Shown: positions 32,907-42,912 of the stretch, piece after piece
How positions within the stretch are numbered: the first letter of the stretch is position 1
Layout: every line of letters starts with the position of its first letter
DNA from: Capra hircus
Taxonomy: Eukaryota; Chordata; Mammalia; Artiodactyla; Bovidae
Reading direction: 5' to 3'
Assembly: GCF_001704415.2 (NCBI RefSeq)
Contig: NC_030811.1
Coordinates: 4,064,501 to 4,128,500, forward strand
DNA: 64,000 nucleotides
Position numbers and translations under genes: made by a program
The notes under the pieces: model-generated
What the model was told of the DNA's origin: nothing
The model's input: the letters and a program-made list of their open reading frames with translations, nothing else
Databases searched by the model: none

Positions 32907-34489
32907 TGGACCAGAAATTGTTGCCTAGACCTCGTTTTCAAGTCTTCTGTCCTCTTTCCACCACTCTCATTCCTTTGCCCTCGTAGCTTGGCTGCTGCTA
33001 CCTGCGGTGACCAGGTCTGGGGAGAGAGCCGGGTCTTGTCTGTTCTTGGCTGGGAGGCTGGGGCTTGTCTGCCGGTGTCACTCTAAGATCTTCTCAGCCC
33101 CACTCCCTGCTGGGTTTAGAAGCAGCACAGCCCTCCCAAGCCTCTGTGTACTGGACTCTTATTTTCTCTTGAACAGATTTTCCTGACAACACCTTGACAA
33201 ATGTACCCAATATACACCCTACACATCAGGCTCTGTTCCTCCCAGCCACTTACCCCACTGTGATAACGTCCCCTGATACCGCAGGCAACAGTTTTCATAA
33301 AATGCTTGTTCAGTGCACTATCTCCTACAGCAGCTTTTTTTCCCCTTCATCCAGCCCATCATGAAGTTATTGTCTCATATTTTAGATGTTCACATGGTCC
33401 CTTCTTCCCTTCCTTTCTTTCTGGAAAACTCTGCTCCTGGTTCAAACTTGTGCATCAGTCAGGTCAGGGAAGGATAATTGCCACAACAGCCATCCTAAAG
33501 GCTCAATAGCTCGGGACTGTGAAATGTGTCTCTGATTCTTGCAAATTCTAGTGCAGACCTCCCTTCTTAGGATGGCTCAACATGGGAAGCCCAAGATGCT
33601 CCTTCACCCTTGTGCTGCCCTGACTCCGAGTCCCCAAGGTCTCGTATTGAATGCGATGCTGCCAACTGTCCAACAAGCAAAAGGAGACCACCCTGCGTGA
33701 GCCCTGGGCACTTGTTCTGAGCAATAAGCCCAATATTTGTGCACTGAAATATTCTTCTGAAATGCAGGAGATTATTGAGAGAGGTAGCATATTTTTAATC
33801 AACGAGAAAAAGGATGGAGCCAAATGGCTTCTGGGAGCCTTGGAAGAGCGTATGTGTGGGGGCAGGGAGGGGAATGAAAATAAATTTAAGAGGTTAAAAA
33901 AAAGTGGACTTGAAGTTAAAGACAAAAGTGACTTATTTAAATTTTCTTTCAGAAGAGCAGTAATGACTGCAGAAGTACAGAGAAGGATAGACAGGAGTTG
34001 ATATAAACAGTATGGAAAAGTAAATTCTTCAAGAGTTTACTGTTAGCGTTGAATTAGCTTTCTAGAAACTGAATGCATGTATAGGAACACTGCACAGCTA
34101 CAGACATGCTTAAGAAGTAGTGTAAGTGTAATATAATAGTTACATATTCAGTATTGAAAATTTCCATTGTCAGCTGAGCTCATTAAAAATCAGTTTAGAT
34201 TTTCTCCAGTAACTAAACTGAGAACGGTCTATCTATTCAAAAACACATCACATAGTCACAGCAATAATGGTTATGCAAACTTCAGCATAAGCAATTTCAC
34301 AATAATATTGGTCATCATTACAGAGTACATTCAATTTAATCTCCTCCTTTCTCTATTTTATGTGAAAATCGCGTTTGCAGCTCTCCGAGGAGAAGTGTAT
34401 CTACACACAGCAAGGGTATCTTAGGTTCTCTTACAGGTGGGCTCACATGGAATTGCCTGGGGAATGACCCCAGTGGAAACAGGAAGACT
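32907..34489. other. Unique sequence
   Basis: About 1.6 kb with no recognised repeat. A plus frame of 116 codons at 33651-34001 and an overlapping minus frame show no domain that I know. Confidence 0.45.
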
Positions 34490-34498
34490 AACAGATGT

Positions 34499-34955
34499 CT
34501 AGTCAAGGCTATGGCTTTTCCAGTGGTCATGTATGGATGCGAGAGTTGTTCTATAAAGAAAGCTGAGTGCCGAAGAATTGTTGCTTTTGAACTGTGGTGT
34601 TGGAGAAGACTCTTGAGAGTCCCTTGGACTGCAAGGAGATCCAACCAGTCCATCCTAAAGGAAATCAGTCCTGGGTGTTCATTGGAAGGACTGATGTTGA
34701 AGCTGAAACTCCAATACTTTGGCCACCTCATGCGAAGAGCTGACTCATTGGAAAAGACCCTGATGCTGGGAAAGATTGAAGGCAGGAGGAGAAGGGGATG
34801 ACAGAGGATGAGATGGTTAGATGACATCACTGACTCAATGGACATGGGTTTGGGTGGACTCCAGGAGTTAGTGGTGGACAGGGAGGTCTGGCGTGCTGCG
34901 GTTCATGGGGTCACAAAGGTCGGACACGACCGAGCGACTGAACTGAACTGAACTG
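34499..34955 (+). mobile_element. BovB 3' fragment with target-site duplication
   Basis: Forward 5'-truncated BovB from 'ctagtcaaggctatggcttt' to the tail 'ctgaactgaactg'. The perfect 9-bp duplication 'aacagatgt' lies at 34490-34498 and 34956-34964. The 96-codon frame (34511-34801) is the C-terminal BovB ORF, still open over this stretch. Confidence 0.94.
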
Positions 34956-34964
34956 AACAGATGT

Positions 34965-35892
34965 GAAGTGAGGTTCATTCCTTAAAGTTATTCATTTCTT
35001 GTATGGTCTGGAGAGAACACTTTTCCCTTTGCTGTTACTACTATCCTCGTTGTTTTGCAACTGAAATGTGGCATAGATTTCCCAAAGATGATGTGTTTAT
35101 GAGGTTCTCCCACCAATGGCGTGTAGACATCTTGTGTCCTGCTGATTAATTGGGTTCAAGGACATGAAGCTGGGAAAATGGAGTTCAGGGATCAGACAGG
35201 ACATGATCTCAAGGGCTCCTAAGTCTTTCTGTTTAATGACTGTTCTCAGCAATGGTTTCAGAGTAACCCTAAGACATCCCAGGTTTAGAGGTATCAGGGC
35301 AGTTGGAACTTTACATAAGATTGAGGACAAGTACAAATTAAATGTTGATACATAACACTGTACGCTGGTTTGGCCTTCAATAATCCCTGAGGATAACTGC
35401 TTTTATAGGTCCCAAACAAACACATCTTCTCCTTCAAAGGTGGTTAGGAAATAAAAAGTGAAATTGACTCCAGAAGATAAATTATTCTTGTATTTCTGTA
35501 GGAGTGGCAGGATTATGAGTATTTTGAATGTTTTCTCCGGGTTTGATGTTTTAGTGTCTAATGCTTATGAGAAGTATCATAATAATATCTTAGATCATTT
35601 TGGAATCTTTGTAGATGTCCCAGAAAGTACAAACAAATCAATTTATGCAGCCTGGAATCCATTATGTAATTGCTTACCAGACTAAGGTCTCTTGAGTTCT
35701 AAGTGAATATTTACTTATTGTTTACGTAAACCCAACATACTTTCTGACAAATCCATTTCTTCTCATTACCCTAGCTGCACAATTTTTTATTGATCAGATA
35801 ATTACAAGGAAAACTCTCAGCCAAGAGTTATATCTAAGTACATCCCCCCCATTCCATAACAATAAACTCTCATTCTTCTGTGTATTTAGATA
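34965..35892. other. Unique sequence
   Basis: No repeat recognised. A 75-codon plus frame (35458-35685) matches nothing that I recognise. Confidence 0.45.
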
Positions 35893-36172
35893 ATACCCAG
35901 CTCCACAGGGTCACGAGGAGTCAGACGGGACTGAGCACAGCACAGCAGTGTCTGCATAAGCGCTGCCCTGGCGGCTCGGTGGCGAACAGTCGCCTGCCAT
36001 GCCGGGAGACGTGCGTGCAATCCCTGGGTCAGAAAGGACCCCTGGCAGAGTAGCTAGTAAGCTGCTCCTGTATTCTCGCCTGGGGAACTTCATGGACAGA
36101 GGAGCCTGCTGGGGTTGAAGTTCATGGGGTCACAAAAGAGGCAGAACAGCGGATCAAATAAACAACAGCATC
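35893..36172 (+). repeat. Bov-tA tail followed by a full Bov-tA
   Basis: A Bov-tA tail ('cacagggtcacgaggagtca' ... 'gcacagcacagca') at 35905-35947 is followed at about 35960 by a second copy with head ('gctgccctggcggctcggtg') and body ending near 36170. The head is CpG-rich and diverged. Confidence 0.8.
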
Positions 36173-36239
36173 TCCATAAATAAGTAAGAAAATACTCATC
36201 TCTCTTGCTTATCTCAGCAACAGATTTGATCAATAAGAA

Positions 36240-36402
36240 AGTACAGGACACCCAGAGAGATGTTATGGGGAGGGAGGTGGGAGGGGGGTTCATGTTTGGG
36301 AACGCATGTACACCCGTGGTGGATTCATGTCAATGTATGGCAAAACCAATACAGTATTGTAAAGTAAAATAGAGTAAAAATAAAAATTAAAAAAAAAAGT
36401 GC
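36240..36402 (+). mobile_element. L1 3' terminus with A tail
   Basis: Forward L1 3' UTR end: 'ggggagggaggtgggagggg', 'catgtacacccgtggtggat', 'gtcaatgtatggcaaaacca', then the A-rich tail 'aaaattaaaaaaaaaag'. Confidence 0.7.
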
Positions 36403-36556
36403 TTGACAAACACCAACAGTGCAAAAATATTCTTTCCTAGATTTCTTTTTGATCTTTTATAGCTAGAGTTTCCTCAGACATACACCAACAAGCATCAGTT
36501 TGAAAGTTATTTTCTCTTCTACTTTAAAGCTGTTGTTGTTGTTGTTAATGTCTTTC

Positions 36557-36680
36557 CAGGACTTCCCTGGTGGCCCAGTAGTTAAAACTCCACATGCCCA
36601 CTGCAGCGGGCATGGGCTCCACCCCTGGTCGTGGAACCAAGATCCTGCATGGTCTGCGGCATGGCTAACAAAAAGTGTAA
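36557..36680 (+). repeat. CHR-type SINE
   Basis: Forward CHR: 'aggacttccctggtggccca', 'gcatgggctccacccctggt', 'aagatcctgcatggtctgcg'. A short (gtt)n tract precedes it (36530-36546). Confidence 0.85.
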
Positions 36681-37254
36681 TAAGTGCAGAACCCCATCAT
36701 GGTCAGCATTTCCTAGTTCCACTCAAGTTTTATCTACTTCTACGTAAGGAATTCCTCTTCAGACATGTATTACAGGAGGTATGCTGGTGTAACGCCATCC
36801 CCATGGAGTTAACTGTGTTAACGGGGAGGGGATACAGCCATAGAATACAGCATCTCCTTTGGTGGGGAGCGTAACAAGGGATGGTACAAGTTCTCACCCA
36901 TCTCGACCCACCCTGTGCTCCAAACCATACTTCCTGCAGCCATTTCCAGCCAGTTATGGAGCGCAGTGGGGATACAAAGGCAGGCCCATCTTGGCAAGGA
37001 TGCGATTCTTCTTGGCTTGAGGATTCCGCATCAGCCCGGCCTAACTGTCCTTGGAGCTATGCTGCAGGCTCGTAGCGTCCAAACATCCCCCTGTCCCCTT
37101 TCACAGGTGTCAGGCCAGCTCTCTCTGCCCTCAAGTGCGCTCCCCCACTAACCTCTTACAAGGCTGACACCGTTTCAGAATCTGCTCCTCAGCACACTGG
37201 AACTAATGCAGGAGGTGCGACCCCCCTTTCACAACCGTCAAGTAAACGGACAAG
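36681..37254. other. Unique or unassigned sequence
   Basis: No gene. The 36880-37250 part may be an old repeat but I cannot assign it. Confidence 0.4.
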
Positions 37255-37500
37255 CGTGATGGCTAATATGGTGTGGCAACTTGGCTGGCTGTGGTGCCCA
37301 GTTGGTCCAAGACCAGTCCAGATATTGCTGTGAAGGGTATTTTCAAGGTGCGATGAACATTTCAATTGGTAAACTTGGAGGAAAGATGGACATTTACATC
37401 AGTAGACTCTGAGTAAGCAGATTATATTCCATTATGTGGGTGGGCCTCCTCCAACATCTTAAGAGTAAAGACAGGTTTCTGAAGAAGGAATTCTCAAGAC
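37255..37500. mobile_element. Ancient LTR-like relic
   Basis: 'gatggctaatatggtgtggc', 'aacttggctggctgtggtgc', 'tgggtgggcctcctccaaca' follow the order of an old mammalian ERVL-type LTR consensus. Assignment is by resemblance only. Confidence 0.4.
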
Positions 37501-37547
37501 CTCAACAGAGAAAAGAGGCAGGCATTAAGGAATTAAATACCTTAACA

Positions 37548-37972
37548 TGGGATATGAAAGTTGGATTGTAAATAAGGCTGAGCACTGAAGAACAGATGCT
37601 TTCAAATTGTGGTGCTGGAGAAGACTCTTGAGAGACCCCTGGACTGCAAGGAGATCAAACCAGTGAATCCTAAAGGAAATCAACCCTGAATATTCATAAG
37701 AAGGGCGGAGGCTGAAGCTGAAGCTCCAGTACTCTGGTCACCTTATGTGAAGAGCCAGCTTATTGGAAAAGACCCTGATGCTGGGAAAGACTGAGGGCAG
37801 GAGGAGAAGGGAGAAACAAAGGATGAGATAGATGAATGGCATAATCAACTCAATGGACATGAATTTGAGCAAACTCTGGGGAATAGTGAAGGACAGGGAA
37901 GCCTGGCATGCTGCAGTCCATGGGGTCACGAAGAATTGGGCACAACTAAGAAACTGAACAACAACAACAATG
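37548..37972 (+). mobile_element. BovB 3' fragment
   Basis: Forward BovB from 'gggatatgaaagttggattg' to 'gaaactgaacaacaacaaca'. Diverged; the antisense frame 37738-37929 is a by-product. Confidence 0.9.
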
Positions 37973-39429
37973 TGGGCTCAGGGGACATGACAGCATGTGG
38001 TCAAAGGAGCCTTGAGGAATATTATAAGGAAAGGGTTACGGAGGGGGGGTCTCCATTTTTAAAAGGAATGTTACCAAAATCTTTGCAAGAATAATTTGTC
38101 AGAAGCTTCAGGAACTCTTCTACAAGGTAGTTGAATGTCTGATACTGTATTTTTGTTATTGGTAAGAATTCATTATGGAGCTGAAAGTGGTCTTAAATTT
38201 CAGAGTTAAGGAACCATAATTTCTTTCTCTGAATTAATCATAATATTTGTGATTCAATAAACATTGAATTCATGCCCTGCCTCTTTGGGGTAAAGTGATC
38301 TCAAACATAAAAATGAAACAGAAGCAGCGACTGACTTTGCAGAGGATAAGAACCAGAGGGAAGAAAATGTATTGTTAATAACAATTATTTTTGTTGTTAT
38401 TATAGAATTCATAGGTGCTTCCAGTCTTCACTCTTTTCCTGAATTTCCTGGGATCTCTACAGTCAGCAAGTATTGATTTTAGCATATAAAACTCTTTACT
38501 AAAGATACTATGGCGTGTGTGAATTCTCCCTGCAAAAGTCCTGGGCTCCTATAGGTCAGCATCCCCCAGCTTTTTGGTTTTCATGCCACACCTCTGTTTT
38601 CTGAATCATCTCTGTGAAGTAGAAATTCCTGGCTTAAAACTTAGAGCCACAAAATCACCACAATCTGCAGAGGGACCTTTCAGTCGAGCGAAGAGAAGGT
38701 TCCATCCAGGTGGAGACACAGGGCACGCCCTCCGGCTTCCACCAGAAGCTGCATTGTGCTGTTAGGGTTCCTCTCCATCACCTGTGCCCACGCGGCTGAG
38801 CATCTTCCCCCTCTGCTCTTCCTACCAAGCGCCCTCCTCTTTCATGGCTGCTTTCCATCCCTTCCCAGGAGTCTCTGCTATACTTGGCATGAAAATTTCC
38901 TTCATCCCTCCGTGTAGCCCTAACCACAGTCTGGCATCTCCCTGGCGCATTAACGCGGAGGGATGAGTAGTAGAGAGACCATGGACCGCTACCTCCCCTG
39001 TGGGAAGTCAGCCAGGAAACTTCACGACTCATCACACTCTGCCACTGTGTAAGGTTGCCCTAAGCCGGTGGTGCCCAGGCAGCCCATGAGTGAGGGCGGG
39101 TCCTGGCACCTGCTGTGACTTGCGAGACTTAAAGTGTCACTGTTTATCTGACCCATCCTAGAGATGACTTGGTATCTTCTGAACTGAACCACTATGTCAG
39201 TGAGAGAGGGAATGGACGACCTGGAACCAGAGATCCCTGAGATCTCCACAAAGGAGGCGATCGCATCTCAGGAGGGCTGGATGCCCCGAGGGACATCGGG
39301 AGGTCTACTCACAGCAGGTCCACTTGAGAGTCTCAGCTGGGCGCAAATGTCCTCGTTGGAAGAGGCCTCGGATGATACGTCCCAAATGTGCTAGTGGTGG
39401 TGTGTGTGTCTGTGGTGTGCGATGCGTGC
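37973..39429. other. Unique sequence
   Basis: About 1.45 kb with no recognised repeat or gene. Confidence 0.5.
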
Positions 39430-39652
39430 ATCTGTGTCTAAGTGGCATGTCGTGTCCAACTCTTTGTGACCCCATGGACTGTAGCCCACCAGGGAGTTTG
39501 ACTGTCCATGGGAGTTTTACCGGCAAGAATGCTGGAGTGGGCTGCCATTTCCTCCTCCAGGGGATCTTCCTGACCCAGGGATCTAACTTGTGTCCCCTGC
39601 ATCTCCTGAATTAACAGGCAGGGTCTTTACCACTGTTCCACCTAAGAAGCCC
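39430..39652 (-). repeat. Bov-tA SINE
   Basis: Reverse Bov-tA from 'gtctaagtggcatgtcgtgt' to the head 'ctgttccacctaagaagccc', with a TG-rich stretch on both sides. Confidence 0.9.
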
Positions 39653-40231
39653 ATATATGTGTGCACATGGTAAGTATGGTGCGGTGTGTGTGTGATGGGC
39701 TAATTGGTGTCATTAGGTCAGTGGTTTATTAATTCCTACAGGCTTGGCCATTAGAAACCACAGATTGTCTTTTGCATGGGTAAGGTGGCGACTCACAGTG
39801 GAAGCTAGTGTTAATGCCTGATCTCAGTGCTGGTGAGGACTCTAGGATTCGGATAGACATGGCCTCTCCCCGGGGGTGGGGATGATGCGCATCGTTGCTC
39901 CACCGTATCCTGCAGAGTGGCCTGCATGTCCACACATGGGGAGACCTGTACTGACACGCATCTTCCCTGCCCAGTAACCCCAGGACCCCCATCCCCCTGA
40001 GTCCCTCTGTGCAAGGCACAGCTCTCCTCTCCATTCAGCTGCGCCTGTCTTTCCCACCCCATCATGTTCTGAACTCTGATGTGGGTTTAAGCTCTTCTTT
40101 TCCTGAAAGACAAGTCAGATATTCCAGAGAAGAGTAGTTCTCATCACAGCATCACCTCTACTGATACACCAGCCATGCAACCTTTTCTGACAATTCATGG
40201 AGCCAACTGCCCCGACTCCAATGAATGAGTC
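39653..40231. other. Unique sequence
   Basis: No repeat or gene recognised. Minus frames at 39729-40065 have no known domain. Confidence 0.45.
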
Positions 40232-40316
40232 TGATCTGGAGACGAGTGTGATCTGGAGATGAGCGTGATCTGGAGATGAGTGTGATCTGGAGATACGTTT
40301 GACCTGGAGATGAGTT
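40232..40316. repeat. 17-bp minisatellite, 5 units
   Basis: Five head-to-tail copies of a unit close to 'tgatctggagatgagtg', with one to four changes per copy. The fourth and fifth units are the most diverged. Confidence 0.92.
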
Positions 40317-40458
40317 TTATCCCTCCCTCACACCAGGGCTCAGCCCGATTCTTCATGATAATCAACACCTTACCTGAATCACAGTGACTTTGCCTTCAAG
40401 AATGGACACATTGTCTAATTTAAAACAGTGACAGTTAGGTCCAGAATATATATGTTTA

Positions 40459-40464
<6 letters not shown>

Positions 40465-40489
<25 letters not shown>

Positions 40490-40490
40490 T
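40465..40490. repeat. (TG)n microsatellite
   Basis: A TG run of about 12 units preceded by 'tatatatgtttatgtgtata'. Directly upstream of the duplicated block at 40490. Confidence 0.95.
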
Positions 40491-41006
40491 ATACATGTTT
40501 AAGACTGTCTATGTATCTTGGCTGTGCTGGGTCTTGGTTGCTGTGTGGGCTTTTATGTGTTTATGTGTGTGTGTATACATGTTTAAGACTGTCTGTGTAT
40601 TCTGGCTGTGCTGGGTCTTGGTTGCTGTGTGGCTTTTCTGTAGTTGCAGTGAACGGTTACTCTCTAGTTTCCATGTGTGGGCTTCTCATCTCAGTGACTT
40701 CTCTTGTTATTGAGCATGGGCTCTGGAGTACTTGGACTCAGTAGCTGTGGTGTGTGGACTCAGTAGCTGTGGTACTTGGACTCAGTAGCTGTGGTGCGTG
40801 GACTCAGTAGCTGTGGTGCTTGGACTCAGTAGCTGTGGTGCGTGGACTCAGTAGCTGTGCTTCCTGGGCTCTAGGGCACAGAATCAGGAGTTGTGGCAGA
40901 CAGGCTTAGTTGCTCCGCAGCACGTGGGATCTTCCTGGACCAAGGATCAAACCTGTGTCCCCTGCATTGGCAGGCAGATTCTTAACCACTGGACCAGGGA
41001 TGTCCC
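40490..41006 (-). repeat. Long CHR-type SINE (reverse) with internal tandem expansions
   Basis: Reverse long-form CHR: 'ggctgtgctgggtcttggtt', 'gcttctcatctcagtgactt', 'ttagttgctccgcagcacgt', 'gcattggcaggcagattctt' and head 'aaccactggaccagggatgt'. The 3' part, with its flank 'tatacatgtttaagactgtc', is present twice (40490-40553 and 40574-40635). The middle has expanded into a minisatellite. Confidence 0.8.
40734..40865. repeat. 22-bp minisatellite inside the CHR SINE, 6 units
   Basis: Six units near 'ggactcagtagctgtggtgc' plus two bases. Units 2 and 4 end '..ctt' and units 3 and 5 end 'gcgt', so a 44-bp higher-order period is visible. Confidence 0.93.
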
Positions 41007-41296
41007 TACATATATTTTTAATATCGAGGGAGAAAAGTGTGCTTTTTCCCTGGTGGATGTGAAGCCAAGTGAGGGAGCAGAGCTGAAGCTGCATTAGCAC
41101 CTTGGTGAGGGCTAGTATTAATCAGGGAGGGGAAGTCTGGCCAAGAATGAGACCATTGCCTGGAGAAGAACAACATGGAATTGATGGATGGGATGAAGTA
41201 GTCATGCTGACATTGTTTGAGGTCATGCCGTATTGTGGCACGGCTGATTCTAACCCTAGACTTGGAATTTTCAGTGACCTCGGTCAAAACTTTTTA

Positions 41297-42912
41297 AAAC
41301 TTGAGTTGGTTGTCATTTCAGTTTATGGTTCCCTTTGCTGTGCAAAAGCTTTAAACTTTAATTAGGTCCCATTTGTGTATTTTTGTCTTTATTTCCATTA
41401 CTCTAAGAAATGGATCCAAAAGACATTGCTGCAATTTACATCAAGCGTTCTCTCCTAAAAGTTTATGGTTTCAGGTCTTACATTTATATCTTTAATCCAC
41501 TTTGAGTTTACTTTTACATATGGTGTTAGAGAGTGTTTTGATTTCATTCTTTTCCATGTAGCCATCCTGTTTTTCCAGCATTGCTATTGAAGAGACGCTT
41601 TTTATCCCATTGTATATTCTTGCCTCCTTTGTGGTAGATTAATTGACTATAAATTCTTGGGTTTATTTCTGGTCTTTCTATCCTATTCCACTGAACTATA
41701 TTTCTGTTTTTGTGCCAGTACCATATTGTTTTGATTACTATAGGTTTGTAGTATAGTCTAAAGCCAGAGAGACTGATTCTTCCAGCTCTGTCCCTCTTTC
41801 TCAAGATTGCTTTGTCTATTCTGGGTCTTTGTGTTTCCACACAGATTTTCTTTCTAAATTTGTTTTAGTTCTGTGAAAAATGCCATGGGTAAATTTAACA
41901 GGGATTACTTTGAATCTGTAGATTGCCTTGGGTAGTATGGTCATTTCAACAATATTCTTGATTCTTCCAATCCAAGAACATGGTTTATCTTTCCATCTGT
42001 TTATGTCTTCTTCAATTTCTTTCACCAGCATCCTATACTTTTCAGAGTACAGGTCTTTTACCTCCCTAGGTAGGTTTATTCCTAGGTATTTTATTCTTTG
42101 TGATACAATGGTAAATGAGATTATTTCCTTAACTTCTTTCTGATATTTTGCTGTTAGTGTATAGAAATGCAGCAGATTTCTGTATATAAATTTTGTATCC
42201 TGCAACTTTATCAAATTAATTGACGAGCTCTAGTATTTTTCTGGTAGCACCTTTAGTATTTTCTATGCATAGCATCATGTCATCTGAAAATAGTGACAGC
42301 GTTAATTCTTCTTTCCCAATTTAGATTCTTTTATTTATCTTTCTTCTTTGATTGTTGTGGCTAGGACTTCCAAAACTATATTGAATAGAAGTGGCAAAGT
42401 GGGTGTAAAATATTTGCAAATGATGCTACCAACAAGGGATTAATTTCCAAAATTTACAAATAGCTCATCAGCTTAATATCCAAAAAAACAAACAACCCAA
42501 TTTTAAAAAGTGGGCAGAAGACTTAAATAGACATTTTTCCAAGAAGACATCCAGATGGCCAAAAGGCACATGAAAATATCCTCAACATCACATTTGCATT
42601 AGAGAAATGCAAATCAAAAGTACAATGATGTACCACCTCACACAGTCAGAATGACCATCATTTAAAAGCCTACAAATAATAAGTACTGGAGAGGGTATGG
42701 AAAAAAAGGAACCCTCCTCTATTGTTGGTACAACTATGGAATATAGTACGGAGATTCCTTAAAAAGCTAAAAATCCACTTTTAGATTTACAATACGATCA
42801 TGCAACGCCACTCCTGGACATATATCTGGAGATACACTCACCTCTATGTGCATAGCAATGCTATTTAAAATGGCCAACACATGGAAGCAACCTAAGTGTG
42901 CATTAACAGATG
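41297..42912 (+). mobile_element. 5'-inverted L1 (about 1.6 kb)
   Basis: 41297-42405 is reverse L1 ORF2: antisense frames at 41544-41840 and 41816-42214 on the minus strand read as L1 reverse transcriptase, for example 'SWIGRIKNIVEMTILPKAIY'. From 42406 ('taaaatatttgcaaatg') L1 runs forward ('aaagtgggcagaagacttaa', 'gagaaatgcaaatcaaaag') to 42912, where BovB is inserted. The left edge of the inverted part and the start of the forward part are nearly adjacent in L1 order. Confidence 0.8.

Noticed and set aside
40734..40865. CRISPR-like regular repeats
   Set aside because: The 22-bp units are directly adjacent without unique spacers and lie inside a SINE, so this is a minisatellite in a vertebrate genome.
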